A stretch of DNA of 64,000 bases from NCBI GenBank assembly GCA_001423545.1, contig LMOK01000002.1, forward strand, positions 1,116,001-1,180,000, in the 5' to 3' direction. The translations under genes and the position numbers were made by a program. Positions 35,230-43,497 of the stretch are shown piece by piece. The stretch comes from Orlajensenia sp001423545. GTDB lineage: Bacteria > Actinomycetota > Actinomycetes > Actinomycetales > Microbacteriaceae. The notes beneath the pieces are model-generated. The model was not told the DNA's origin and did not search any database. It saw nothing but the letters and a program-made list of their open reading frames with translations. Position 1 is the stretch's first letter, and every line of letters starts with the position of its first letter.

Positions 35230-35942
35230 GAAAGAGCGCACGGTATCTCCTGCGCCTGTTCACGTGCCCATCCCGTCCACCACGTTGGGAACTCACCGTG
35301 CTACTTCATGACCCCGGAGCCGACCTGCTCACTCCACAAGTAGCAAGCATCCTTCACGCGCTCCTTGAGGAGCCGAAGTCGACGGCAGAACTGGTCGAAG
35401 CCACCCATCTCGCTCGATCACGAGTGAACGCGACCCTGGTCGGCCTCATCAGCCTTGGGCTTGTTATCAAGGTCTCGGAAACCAGGATCAACCGGTACCG
35501 GATCAACGAGCAGCACATTGCGTTGCCCGGCGTCAGCATGCTGTTGGACTCCCGCAACAAGCTGATCACACACGTCCGAACGCGATGCCGCACCCTCGCC
35601 CCGGCAACGTCGATCGTCGCTCTCGCCCTGCCCGACCAAGAGCGACTCAGGCACGGCGCACACTTCGTCGTCGTGCACGACGACACCACCGGCCCGGCCG
35701 CCCTCACGGCGTTGCTCGAAGTCCTGACCGAGGAGGTCCCCATCCTCGTCGGCGGGCAGACAACGGTCGACACGATGAGCAGGACGGAATTGGAACAGCT
35801 GGTGCGAGAGAAGGACCCCGTGACGACGGAGGTGTGGTTCAGGTCGCTCACCGTGCACGGACCAGACCTGAGCCGACTTCTGCTCGACCTGACCGCGGCC
35901 GTCGCCGGCGGCGAAGGCGACCGTACTGGCGACCCTTCCTGA
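35226..35942 (+). CDS. Winged-helix protein with a degenerate nucleotidyltransferase-like half (second of two)
   Basis: The 238-residue protein has a clear winged helix at about residues 35-100 (ILHALLEEPKSTAELVEAT, SRVNATLVGLISLGLVIKV, NRYRINEQHIA), of the MarR/ArsR kind. It is followed by a helix (LLDSRNKLITHVRTRCRTL) and a strand IVALALPDQERLRHG, where proteins of the wHTH-MNT type carry the catalytic GSxxRG; catalytic residues are not evident. GTG 35226 overlaps the previous stop. The next start overlaps its stop (TGATG). It could be the operon regulator, a pseudo-enzyme, or both. Confidence 0.7.
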   Translation: MRKSARYLLRLFTCPSRPPRWELTVLLHDPGADLLTPQVASILHALLEEPKSTAELVEATHLARSRVNATLVGLISLGLVIKVSETRINRYRINEQHIALPGVSMLLDSRNKLITHVRTRCRTLAPATSIVALALPDQERLRHGAHFVVVHDDTTGPAALTALLEVLTEEVPILVGGQTTVDTMSRTELEQLVREKDPVTTEVWFRSLTVHGPDLSRLLLDLTAAVAGGEGDRTGDPS

Positions 35943-36403
35943 TGGAGGACGAGCACGGCTGGGAGGCCGTCAAGCTTTATGCCGACGTGGTTGGAACTGA
36001 CTCCGCCTATCTGACCTCCGAGGCGGTGCGGTACGGGGTGTCACCGGCAGAGCTGGTTGGCACGTTTGAGCGGGCGTTGATCGCTTTCGACCCGACTCCG
36101 GAGTTCGAGCACTTCGGGTCCTTTCCACCAGGGTGGTTGGATCTGCGCGTCTTCGATCAAACCGTCTGGTGGGTTGACGTTTTTCGGCGCCCGCACCGTA
36201 TCTCTAGCCGCGAACACTTCCATGACGACCATCTGATCAACGTCATCGCGTACCTGCGCACCGGCGCACAACGGTTCCACGACGAGTACTTCGCATACGC
36301 CGACCAGGACAGCTGTTGGCCGGATGCCCACGGATGGCTGCACCATACAAATTTGATGGGCGCATTGGCTGCGGAGTTCGAACACCGCGAACTCGGCGGG
36401 TAG
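35942..36403 (+). CDS. Hypothetical protein with a W-x-D/H-I/HL-N motif region
   Basis: The 153-residue protein is unknown to me. Its C-terminal half reads VWWVDVFRRPHRISSREHF, then HDDHLINVIAYLRTGA, a layout recalling short actinophage proteins with a W...G..H.I..M...HL.N....LR pattern. The N-terminal half is a small helical unit (SEAVRYGVSPAELVGTFERAL). It starts on the stop of the winged-helix gene. No signal peptide or membrane segment is seen. Confidence 0.62.
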   Translation: MEDEHGWEAVKLYADVVGTDSAYLTSEAVRYGVSPAELVGTFERALIAFDPTPEFEHFGSFPPGWLDLRVFDQTVWWVDVFRRPHRISSREHFHDDHLINVIAYLRTGAQRFHDEYFAYADQDSCWPDAHGWLHHTNLMGALAAEFEHRELGG

Positions 36404-36456
36404 CGAGCTCGGCCACGCATGAACCCCCTGGCAGTTGGCGGAAGAACATCGAACCG

Positions 36457-36642
36457 GTGCTCAGCCAATACGACGCCGGTCAGATCGCAGCTGACACCGC
36501 TCTCGCGACCATCCGGGAACATTTGGACGACATCACTGCCGCCGGTCAACGAAAACGGTTCGAAGCGGCGACGCGTTTCATCTACGCGGAACACATCACC
36601 CCTCTAGGGCGGCTGGTCCTCGAGCAGGTCTTGGCGGATTGA
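36457..36642 (+). CDS. Small helical hypothetical protein (start uncertain)
   Basis: The 61-residue frame reads LSQYDAGQIAADTALATIRE, then HLDDITAAGQRKRFEAATRF, then IYAEHITPLGRLVLEQVL. It is likely two or three helices. GTG 36457 is the first plausible start after the preceding gene's stop, with GGCGGAAG 13 bases upstream. An ATG at 36334 is in frame but would overlap the preceding gene. The stop overlaps the next start (TGATG). Confidence 0.5.
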   Translation: MLSQYDAGQIAADTALATIREHLDDITAAGQRKRFEAATRFIYAEHITPLGRLVLEQVLAD

Positions 36643-36866
36643 TGATGTTCGACGGAGCGAGGTGGCCGAGCGGTCCTGTTGCCACGGTCGCCGCCTCACG
36701 TCTGCACGTCCTTGAGGAGGTCGACGGCGCGCGCCCTGGGCGGCGATTCGATTTGGCGGAGCTAAACGACGCTGAGCGGACCGCCACGGTCTGGCTCTGG
36801 ACGCGCGAGATCATCGATGTCACCGACGACGCGGTCGGTGAAGGTGCGGGCCGTCAAAGATCTTGA
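36642..36866 (+). CDS. Small hypothetical protein, last gene of the phosphoesterase operon
   Basis: The 74-residue protein starts inside the preceding stop and reads MFDGARWPSGPVATVAASRL, then HVLEEVDGARPGRRFDLAEL, with a TATVWLWTREIIDVTDDAV strand-like centre. No family is recognised. Its 3' end overlaps the convergent P-loop ATPase gene by 13 bases. It looks real because the start is coupled and the codon usage is regular. Confidence 0.5.
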   Translation: MMFDGARWPSGPVATVAASRLHVLEEVDGARPGRRFDLAELNDAERTATVWLWTREIIDVTDDAVGEGAGRQRS

Positions 36867-38302
36867 CGACCCCATGGGCGGTTCCACGCCCGGGTTAGTG
36901 CGTCGTGCAGCATGAAACCGTGGCGTGTTGTGAATCCAGCACCTCCGACTCTTCGGTAGACGAAGTCGACGAACTTGCCATTACGAACACCGATTCCGCC
37001 GATCTCGAACATCTGCTTGAGAAGTTGCTTCACCTCTACCGGCTCAAGTTCGCCCTTGACCTCATCGCAAACGAACTCGAACGAGAAGTATCGGCTCGGC
37101 GATGTCCGGAGCGCATCTTTGAAGGCCTCGACGTGGCGAGCCCGGCTAAGGGGAAGAACGCCGGCGAGATTGTCGAAAATCTCGCCTACGAAGTACTCTT
37201 CGCAATAGGCCCGGACTGCTACTTTCGCGTTCTCCTCAGGGACCTTTCCGTTGCCTCGATAATTCCGCTGCAAGTACCGCATCAGCGCTACGGCATCCCT
37301 TGGCAATAATCGTGTGTGATCGAGTAGGTACTCAGTGAGTTCGGTGTGGGGGCCGATCGACACCCGGCGATTGAGGTATTGAGCAACTATGTTTGTGACC
37401 TCGGGGTGAACGACTCGCGCCTTTGTGCTCAGCAGCTCCCAAAGGTGATTCCGTGAGCCGATACCGTTCGCGTGCCAATCCAAGTAGACCGCGTGGGACT
37501 TGAGCCTATTGATTTCCGGACCCGGCAGGACATCGACGACGTCAGATCGAGCGGCGATAACTACCGAGACGGGCAGCCCCTGGTCCTTCATCTTCCGGTT
37601 TAGGGCCAGAGTTGCTTGCATCAGGCCGGCGAGGGATGTCCATTCGTCGGCCTGTTCAAAGAAGAAGGAATCCAGTCCATCGAGCGCTATGACGTGGCGA
37701 CTCTCGGTCTGGCACCATTCGATCATTTGCCAGAGGTATGCGTTGGCTTCCAGAGGCGTAATCGACGCGACGTCGACCCGCGTTTCGGTCGAGAAGATCT
37801 TCAGGTCAAGCTTGAAGGAGCTGCTGGACCACGCAGCCACTGAACCGGACCAGTCGCTGGACAATAGTCCCTTGGTTCGCAGATTCTTGACGATCCCGTA
37901 GAACTTGGCGTCGACGTGCATGCCCTCGTCGGAGGCCAGCGATTCAACTACTCGGAGCAAGAGCAGAAACTCCCAAGCAGCTTGGTTCCGAGAGCTCCCC
38001 GCGGTCTGGCCCATCGCCATACGAGTTACGTCATTTACTGGAAAGCCAGCAAGGTCCCATCCCGTATAGAACCGATTCCATTCGGTTTTCCACCGCAAAC
38101 GTATGTGCTCGAGAACCGCGGACTTTCCAGAGCCCTTCGGACCGAGAATCAACCAAGTCCGACCGTCCAGGATGTGTTGGACCGCCTGGTTATAGTCGTA
38201 GTATCCCGACACCAGTAGGTCGGGCATCTCTTGGGCCTCGAGCGCGGCGTCGATTTGCCCGAAGTTCAGCAGCTCGAACTTCGGCAATGCGGAGGTCCCC
38301 AT
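36854..38302 (-). CDS. P-loop ATPase of the Sll1717 type
   Basis: The 482-residue protein has Walker A LILGPKGSGKSAVL near residue 53 and a Walker B-like HVIALDGLDSFFFEQ near residue 200, followed by a long helical C-terminal half with a winged-helix-like end (VKQLLKQMFEIGGIGVRNG). This matches the stand-alone P-loop ATPase, Sll1717 family, as I recall it. Function is unknown; relatives are scattered near defence genes. TATGCT lies eight bases before the ATG. It converges on the seven-gene operon with a 13-base overlap. Confidence 0.75.
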   Translation of the reverse strand: MGTSALPKFELLNFGQIDAALEAQEMPDLLVSGYYDYNQAVQHILDGRTWLILGPKGSGKSAVLEHIRLRWKTEWNRFYTGWDLAGFPVNDVTRMAMGQTAGSSRNQAAWEFLLLLRVVESLASDEGMHVDAKFYGIVKNLRTKGLLSSDWSGSVAAWSSSSFKLDLKIFSTETRVDVASITPLEANAYLWQMIEWCQTESRHVIALDGLDSFFFEQADEWTSLAGLMQATLALNRKMKDQGLPVSVVIAARSDVVDVLPGPEINRLKSHAVYLDWHANGIGSRNHLWELLSTKARVVHPEVTNIVAQYLNRRVSIGPHTELTEYLLDHTRLLPRDAVALMRYLQRNYRGNGKVPEENAKVAVRAYCEEYFVGEIFDNLAGVLPLSRARHVEAFKDALRTSPSRYFSFEFVCDEVKGELEPVEVKQLLKQMFEIGGIGVRNGKFVDFVYRRVGGAGFTTRHGFMLHDALTRAWNRPWGRQDL

Positions 38303-38565
38303 GATGGCCGAGCATATACGCCGCTTGGAGAGCTTTCGCGAACCCGACCACGAATCCGACAATCCACAGCGGATTTCGTGACGCGACAGCCTCGCGCGCG
38401 CCAACATCAGGCCGACCACATCGACGGGAGTCGCTTCGACGGTCCGTTGTTCGGACTCTACGGCCTGCAGTGCCCCACTTATTTCGGGTGCACGGCAGTG
38501 TCAGCGGTCAGGCGTATCGTCTGGTCAGAAGCCGAGATCCTTCGCTTCACGAAGTTGGGAATGAC

Positions 38566-38721
38566 ATGCGAGTGAACCCGTACTACTCCAGCAACCTGTC
38601 CGACCCTGACGTGCATCACACCCACAACGATTGCCCGACGGGGCAGCAGATCCCGGCTCAGAACAAACGGTGGGGGACGAACGGCTATCGCAAGTGTGAG
38701 CAGTGCGCGGTTAAGGGATAG
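38566..38721 (+). CDS. Small Cys/His-containing hypothetical protein
   Basis: The 51-residue protein begins MRVNPYYSSNLSDPDVHHTH, continues NDCPTGQQIPAQNKRWGTNG, and ends YRKCEQCAVKG. One early cysteine and a late CxxC, with histidines upstream, could hold zinc. Similar small C...GTGGYxxCxxC proteins occur in many bacteria and are uncharacterised. A 27-base hairpin follows 12 bases after the stop. Confidence 0.6.
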   Translation: MRVNPYYSSNLSDPDVHHTHNDCPTGQQIPAQNKRWGTNGYRKCEQCAVKG

Positions 38722-38733
38722 CTGCGGCCGTCG

Positions 38734-38760
38734 GAGCGGGCGCTGCGTCAGCGTCCGCTC
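38734..38760 (+). terminator. Hairpin after the small Cys/His protein gene
   Basis: GAGCGGGCGCTG and CAGCGTCCGCTC pair (one G-T wobble) around CGT, immediately downstream of the 51-residue gene. Confidence 0.6.
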
Positions 38761-38838
38761 TGGTCGATAGCTGTGCGCAACAGCCAACAATCCATGGCCC
38801 GATCGCTGGGCGGTGCAATGCGACAAGGCGTCGACAAG

Positions 38839-39096
38839 ATGAAGTGGCACCCGATCCTCGCCGCAACCGAACCCGAACCGGGTATATGGGTGTTGATCGA
38901 TGCGCAAGATCATGAGTACGGTCGCGTCGCCGTCGTGCGAGTGGATGGGGAAGTTTGCTTTCGTGCCGAGTTCCGGGGCGAACTACTCGGATACGGAACC
39001 ACACTGCGTGGGGCTTGTGAACGGGTGCACTACGAGTTCATCCGGAGCCATGGACCAGCGCCGTTTCAGGGCTACCCGGACTTCAAGCGCAAGTAG
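38839..39096 (+). CDS. Short hypothetical protein, common actinobacterial type
   Basis: The 85-residue protein (MKWHPILAATEPEPGIWVLI, then DAQDHEYGRVAVVRVDGEVC) is a small beta-rich protein, with a GTTLRGACERVHYEFIRSHG helix near the end. Proteins with this layout are widespread in actinobacteria and their role is unknown. ATG 38839 is chosen; GTG 38773 and ATG 38794/38818 are in frame upstream without ribosome sites. No neighbours suggest function. Confidence 0.6.
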   Translation: MKWHPILAATEPEPGIWVLIDAQDHEYGRVAVVRVDGEVCFRAEFRGELLGYGTTLRGACERVHYEFIRSHGPAPFQGYPDFKRK

Positions 39097-39141
39097 ATCC
39101 GGACATGTGAATAGGTTCCGGCGAACGAACTCCATGCGATG

Positions 39142-39147
39142 TAAGGT
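39142..39147 (+). promoter_or_regulatory. -10 box for a leaderless microprotein
   Basis: TAAGGT ends exactly six bases before the ATG at 39154, placing the transcription start at the A of ATG. The related copy at 55960 has the same spacing. Confidence 0.5.
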
Positions 39148-39153
39148 CGGGGG

Positions 39154-39273
39154 ATGGCAGCCCCTACCGCCAAACCACACATGCTGTTGCTCGTTGTCGA
39201 GGATCATCACGATGACGACATCGGCGACGAGTACGACGTGCTCGGCGAGCCGTGGATTAGCAAGCTGACTTGA
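39154..39273 (+). CDS. Acidic microprotein, copy 1 of a two-copy family
   Basis: The 39-residue protein reads MAAPTAKPHMLLLVVEDHHD, DDIGDEYDVLGEPWISKLT. It matches, residue for residue over most of its length, the 47-residue protein at 55960. Shared positions include MA.PTA.P.MLL..VED, D.YD.L and WIS.L. The two genes sit 17 kb apart in unrelated surroundings, and both have a TANNNT box six bases before ATG. Function is unknown; acidity and size fit an inhibitor, DNA-mimic or regulator role. I know no family for it. Confidence 0.7.
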   Translation: MAAPTAKPHMLLLVVEDHHDDDIGDEYDVLGEPWISKLT

Positions 39274-39448
39274 GGCTTGACCTTTCATTGAGCGTGTCCC
39301 GCTCGGGGATCCACATAAGGACGTCCGATGAGGGACCGCTCAACGAGACGCTCCTCGTCTCGAACCGGATCGGCCACGGATAAACCCGAATACCTGGTCC
39401 GGCGTCGCTGCACGCGTGCGGACTGGGCTGTGCGTTACCGTCTCGATT

Positions 39449-39844
39449 ATGACGCTGGAGAACCTGAGGACGCCCGTATCGGGGATGACCGGCCCCCGTC
39501 CCACGTACGGCTGGGTGGCCTCCGCATCTCTGTGGGTTGCCGCGTCGGGTTACGCGGTGGTGATCGTCGGGGCGCTGCTTGGGGGAGCTATGAACCTTGC
39601 AGAAGCCCGTGAGCTGCAAGACCTGCGGACGATTTTCGGTTGGCTCGGTGTTCTTATCGGAACGGGATGCGCCCTCACAGCAGTCGTGACTGCTGTCGTC
39701 GCGTTGTCACACTCAGGCTTAACGAGACGATTGCGTGTGCGGGCCGTTGTTGGTCTGAGCGCATCTGTCATATTCCTCGCGTTGTGGGGAGTCATCTTCT
39801 CGGCCGTTTTCGCGCTCGTCCTTTACCCCGACTACTACCTCTGA
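39449..39844 (+). CDS. Hypothetical four-span membrane protein
   Basis: The 131-residue protein has four hydrophobic segments (SLWVAASGYAVVIVGALLGG, IFGWLGVLIGTGCALTAVVT, and two at the end, VVGLSASVIFLALWGVIFSA). It ends LYPDYYL. TACCGT lies seven bases before the ATG, suggesting a leaderless transcript. It converges with the following membrane-protein gene. No family is recognised. Confidence 0.6.
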   Translation: MTLENLRTPVSGMTGPRPTYGWVASASLWVAASGYAVVIVGALLGGAMNLAEARELQDLRTIFGWLGVLIGTGCALTAVVTAVVALSHSGLTRRLRVRAVVGLSASVIFLALWGVIFSAVFALVLYPDYYL

Positions 39845-39911
39845 AACAACTGGTCGGAAAATAGGCCGATCGCCCACCGGCTTACGGAGCGCTCAGCGGT
39901 CGTCCTCTGCC

Positions 39912-40421
39912 CTAGAGAGTGCGCTTTCGATACCGCAAATTCCCGAGTTCCCATACGGGTACCGCCGCGATACCGGCGAGGGAGCCGACAATTCCCAGCC
40001 AAATGGCCGCCTGGGCGTTCCAACTCTGTAGGAATACGCCCACGTACATCAGGATCACCAACCCGATCCCGATACACAGCAGCGCGATGGAGAGCACCCG
40101 TATCCACCGTTCGAGAGTATCCATCCGATTCCACTGCGGAGGCAGCTGCCGGATCGCCCGAACTTCAGGCGAGGTGGGTCTGGCATCAAGATCTGCTTCA
40201 CGTCGCTGCCAGCTCGCCGTGATGACACCAGCGAGGCCGCAGCAGAGAATCAAGTTGTGCACCCAGTCAGGGCTGTGCCATATCTCCTCAGCCATGATGT
40301 TGAGCACCGCCGCCACACCGATGACCGCCACGGCGACACCAGTCCAGACCCACCGACGCGTACGACCACGGCTGCGCCTAGCTTCATCGGATCCGCGTAA
40401 ACCAGAACCTACTGATCCCAT
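39912..40421 (-). CDS. Hypothetical membrane protein
   Basis: The 169-residue protein has a basic N-terminus (SDEARRSRGRTRRWVWTGVA), two hydrophobic segments near residues 25-70, and two more after residue 110 (ALLCIGIGLVILMYVGVFL and AAIWLGIVGSLAGIAAVPVW). ATG 40421 is chosen over more upstream in-frame starts, which give Arg/Pro-rich leaders. No family is recognised. It converges with the preceding membrane-protein gene. Confidence 0.6.
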   Translation of the reverse strand: MGSVGSGLRGSDEARRSRGRTRRWVWTGVAVAVIGVAAVLNIMAEEIWHSPDWVHNLILCCGLAGVITASWQRREADLDARPTSPEVRAIRQLPPQWNRMDTLERWIRVLSIALLCIGIGLVILMYVGVFLQSWNAQAAIWLGIVGSLAGIAAVPVWELGNLRYRKRTL

Positions 40422-40591
40422 CCGTTGAGTTTGATCAAAAACCGTCTGCCTGTCGACCCGGTCTTTACATAGTGGGCCTCTAGGGCACTGCCGGTCCGGC
40501 CCGGATAGGGATCCCTTAACGGGATAGATCTGTCGCGGTGAGCAACCCCTCTGCGGCAACGCTTGTCACGTATTTCGACGCAGTCGCTCCG

Positions 40592-41227
40592 TCAGACCGT
40601 TCTCGATTTGCCTGTCTCGTAGAGCAGCAGACCGCGCGACTCGCACTGAGCCAGATACTCGGCGAGTTCCTTCGCGTGCTCAAAGTCGCGAGCATCGATT
40701 GCCACCAGACTTTGTGACGACCACTCCAGTAACGCGCCCAAGGTACTTAATCCTTGAACGACCTTCTCCTGCGTCCGGAGCATCAACGAGTCGAAGAAGG
40801 CCCGAAACACGTATCGTCCTGATGGATTCGCCACCTGCTCGACCATGTACGCCGAGTCGACCTGAACTAGATCTCCCAAGGCGAGATCATGGGCAAAGAA
40901 CGGGATACAACAGAGCTCGAAGTGTCGATCATCGATTCTCCTTGCCCACAGTTGCTCGGTCACGATGTCGGTGTCCGCCGGATCAATTGAGGTGGCGATG
41001 ATGAAATCGGATTGAGAACGCCAAACCGGAACACGATGCACCGCTTCACGACCTGGCACTTGCCACCTCCGCCCACCATTCTGGCGGCCGAACCCTCGAC
41101 ACGTGTGCACTCCTGCAACGCCACGCGCCCGAAAGTCGATCTTGCACTGGTCACCCCACGTTGCGCCTGTTGTCGGAACGCGAATTGAATTCTTCTCACG
41201 CGTGGCGCTCATGCTCGCAAAGGACAC
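40592..41227 (-). CDS. DUF4265 domain protein
   Basis: The 211-residue protein has a central DUF4265-like segment: TEQLWARRIDDRHFELCCIP, FFAHDLALGDLVQVDSAYMV, and SGRYVFRAFF. DUF4265 occurs singly or in polymorphic-toxin loci as a possible immunity component; function is unknown. The GTG start lies three bases after the stop of the gene before it on the same strand, so the two form an operon. ATG 41212 is an alternative start. Confidence 0.65.
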   Translation of the reverse strand: MSFASMSATREKNSIRVPTTGATWGDQCKIDFRARGVAGVHTCRGFGRQNGGRRWQVPGREAVHRVPVWRSQSDFIIATSIDPADTDIVTEQLWARRIDDRHFELCCIPFFAHDLALGDLVQVDSAYMVEQVANPSGRYVFRAFFDSLMLRTQEKVVQGLSTLGALLEWSSQSLVAIDARDFEHAKELAEYLAQCESRGLLLYETGKSRTV

Positions 41228-41230
41228 GAC

Positions 41231-41647
41231 TCATTGAGCTCCGAGGGATTGCAGAAGCTCGTGTGCTTCAGCGTTGTCAATCTCACCGTCGACTACGTCA
41301 CCAATCTCGTCCAACCTCGAGATGACCATGGCTATGCCGTCCTCCCACTGCTGGTCGTAATCAATGTCGATTGATTCGATCGGCCCTTCGGCGGCACGTG
41401 CAACATACCCGCGGCGCATAAGAGACGCCCACGCCTGCACCGCTGAGGGTGAGGTACGGCCGTTCAGCAACTCTTGCAGGATGCGAATCACGCTTGCGCG
41501 CCTGACTACTAGCGGAGTACCGATGGCGTGGGCAGCTTCTTTGAGAGACGCATGACTAGCCCCAACGATGTCGCTCACGGCGCTCGCATCCCCTTGTACA
41601 GCATCCTTCAGTGCGTCGGATAGTTCGCGGATCACCCGGTCACCCAC
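41231..41647 (-). CDS. Hypothetical protein, operon partner of the DUF4265 gene
   Basis: The 138-residue helical protein contains VIRILQELLNGRTSPSAVQA, then WASLMRRGYV, and an acidic YDQQWEDGIAMVISRLDEIG with DVVDGEIDNAEAHELLQSL. The VL..Ll.G..S...A..WA layout with an acidic ED-x-I-x3-I-x2-L-x-E-x2-D helix is widespread in immunity-like small proteins, but I cannot name a family. It immediately precedes DUF4265 in the operon. Confidence 0.6.
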   Translation of the reverse strand: MGDRVIRELSDALKDAVQGDASAVSDIVGASHASLKEAAHAIGTPLVVRRASVIRILQELLNGRTSPSAVQAWASLMRRGYVARAAEGPIESIDIDYDQQWEDGIAMVISRLDEIGDVVDGEIDNAEAHELLQSLGAQ

Positions 41648-41797
41648 TTCGTCTCGATAGATCCTGCGGACAATTGTCTAACCGTTCAACGTGGATGCCG
41701 CGCCTGTCAATGACGGGTGGCGACGTTTAGCCGGGCGCCTGCTGCAACCGCTGATGGATCCCTCATTGCACATTCTTGGCTGTGTCAGACTCCGTTC

Positions 41798-42382
41798 ATG
41801 AGTGAGCAGCCCGTTTCCGGGAGAGCCGAAGTCAACTTCGGACTGAGCGCACGGGTGTCCGTGCAGCACACCGGAGGGTGGACCTGGGAAAGTCGCTGGC
41901 TGCTGGTGACGAAGTACTTGGCCCGCCTTCAAGAGATCTACAGCGGCTCTCAGATCGAGTCAAACACCGATCTTTGGGCGATTACCAACAGCTTCATGAT
42001 CGATGGCTATCATCTAGGCGAAGCGTTCAGCCATCAGTTTTCATTGCGCTCGCAAGTCGCTTCGGCTGTGGCGAACAGCGTCGACCTTCAGCTGTGCCGT
42101 GACTACGCCAACACTTGGAAGCACTTCAGTCGGGATCGCAATGTGCGAATCGCATACATCTGGGAGGACGGCGATTCGGCGGCCGGCGGGCAGTTCGTGA
42201 CGATCGCCCATCGACTACGGGATGACCCTCAGTCCAGTCAGACGACTGTCGACGCCCTCGCTCTGGCGCGCGCTGCATGGGACACATGGCGCGCATTCAT
42301 GAGCGCGAACGGCATTCCAGAGCCCACTGGTCTGACGCAGCCATATCTGGACATATTGATCGGCCCGGACTCTCCTGGGTGA
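41798..42382 (+). CDS. Hypothetical protein
   Basis: The 194-residue protein begins MSEQPVSGRAEVNFGLSARV and is mostly helical, with SQIESNTDLWAITNSFMIDG and CRDYANTWKHFSRDRNV in the middle and a beta-rich segment VRIAYIWEDGDSAAGGQFVT. A DYANTWKH stretch recalls uncharacterised proteins of phage and plasmid origin. No signal peptide or membrane segment is seen. It is divergent from the DUF4265 operon with 150 bases between. Confidence 0.58.
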   Translation: MSEQPVSGRAEVNFGLSARVSVQHTGGWTWESRWLLVTKYLARLQEIYSGSQIESNTDLWAITNSFMIDGYHLGEAFSHQFSLRSQVASAVANSVDLQLCRDYANTWKHFSRDRNVRIAYIWEDGDSAAGGQFVTIAHRLRDDPQSSQTTVDALALARAAWDTWRAFMSANGIPEPTGLTQPYLDILIGPDSPG

Positions 42383-42532
42383 GTAATGTTCCTCGAACCT
42401 GTGGGGCATCGACGTGCCGCCCTCGTATGCGCGCGTTGCGGTAGCGCCGAGAGTTCAGAAGTTGCCGCCGATCGGGCGTACGAATGCGGATCCCTTACGT
42501 GCAATCGTCGCGCAGCTTGCGCCTCGGCATGC

Positions 42533-43051
42533 TCAGAACCCGAAGTCGCCGAAGGAGTCGCCCTCGCTCGGATCGCTGCTCATCTCGGAAGGTGCTGCCG
42601 TGTCGGCCGATGCGACCTGGCTGATGAAATACGCGGTGGACAGGTCTGAGGCGATGGAGTAACTGACGAACAGGTAGAACATGGAGTTCGGGTCGCCCCA
42701 GAGGGGGTTGGCACCCGCGTTGCCGAACAGGCGCTTGATCGACCCCGGCTGCCTTTTCTCCACCAGCGTCGCGGTGGTTGCGAGTGAAGCTGGTGTGGCA
42801 TCGGCCGGTTTCTCGTCGTTTGCCGCGACGCGGGCGACGAGTTGGTCGAACATCAGGTCGCGTTGCGCGTAGCTGAGTTTCGTGAATGCTTCGGTGTGGA
42901 CCTGTTCGACCGTTTCGGGGTCGGCGTTGCGCAGAAGGTATTCGTAGCGTTGGACGGCGAGTTCGTCTGGTGTTCCCGCTTTCGGGGTGAAGGGTGCGGG
43001 TGCGGCCGGTTCGCGGAGCTTGCGGCCGAAGAGGGCGTCGATGATGCCCAT
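42533..43051 (-). CDS. Small protein 2 of the HxlR-controlled operon
   Basis: The 172-residue protein begins MGIIDALFGRKLREPAAPAP. It contains the helix HTEAFTKLSYAQRDLMFDQL and ends with a hydrophobic MFYLFVSYSIASDLSTAYFI stretch before an acidic tail. The AGGAGAAC ribosome site lies five bases before this ATG. The layout resembles the 105-residue gene next to it and the 136-residue gene at 48639. It is the last gene of a three-gene minus-strand operon. The function is unknown. Confidence 0.65.
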   Translation of the reverse strand: MGIIDALFGRKLREPAAPAPFTPKAGTPDELAVQRYEYLLRNADPETVEQVHTEAFTKLSYAQRDLMFDQLVARVAANDEKPADATPASLATTATLVEKRQPGSIKRLFGNAGANPLWGDPNSMFYLFVSYSIASDLSTAYFISQVASADTAAPSEMSSDPSEGDSFGDFGF

Positions 43052-43137
43052 GAGGTTCTCCTGCATGTCGTGGGTGCGCCCGCGCCGATCTGTTGTGCGG
43101 ATCGACGCGGGCGCGGGTGGGGTGGCGAGGGTATTGG

Positions 43138-43455
43138 CTACGGGCGGGTGGGGTCAGCGCCGGGGATGTAGTTCGGGATGGCGTAGAAGTACGGGCTTAT
43201 GACGACGAAGCCGGCGCTGTTCGCGAGGTAGGCGTAGCTGATGAGGCCGCCGACGCTCATGAAGCTCCATCCGCCGAACCAGCGATTCAGGGCGGCACGG
43301 ATTCTGCCCTGGTTGGCGTGCTGGGGAGTGCTCTGCAGGCCGGACTCGGTGAGGAGGTTGTGGAACTGCGGGAGGGTGAGGTCCTGGAATGCGTCTGCGG
43401 GGGCCTGGGCGGTGTTGTTGTCTGCCGCGGGGAGTGCGGCTTGGAGCTGGTTCAT
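43138..43455 (-). CDS. Small protein 1 of the HxlR-controlled operon
   Basis: The 105-residue protein has an AFQDLTLPQFHNLLTESGL helix, an amphipathic GRIRAALNRWFGGWS stretch, and a hydrophobic SVGGLISYAYLANSAGFVVI end. It is very similar in plan to the 48639 gene (DAYERLTLAQFDLLYRRAF, then GVGQALLVNTGYGYLVLPG). It lies 43 bases after the LolA-like gene. Membrane association is possible. No function is known. Confidence 0.65.
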   Translation of the reverse strand: MNQLQAALPAADNNTAQAPADAFQDLTLPQFHNLLTESGLQSTPQHANQGRIRAALNRWFGGWSFMSVGGLISYAYLANSAGFVVISPYFYAIPNYIPGADPTRP

Positions 43456-43497
43456 GAGAATCGGTTCTCGGATCTGAGTTGGTGTTACTGGGTTGGT

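Noticed and set aside
38060..38085. ATAGAACCGATTCCA as an inverted copy of the island's left end
   Set aside because: It shares only a few bases with the left-end sequence and lies inside the P-loop ATPase gene.
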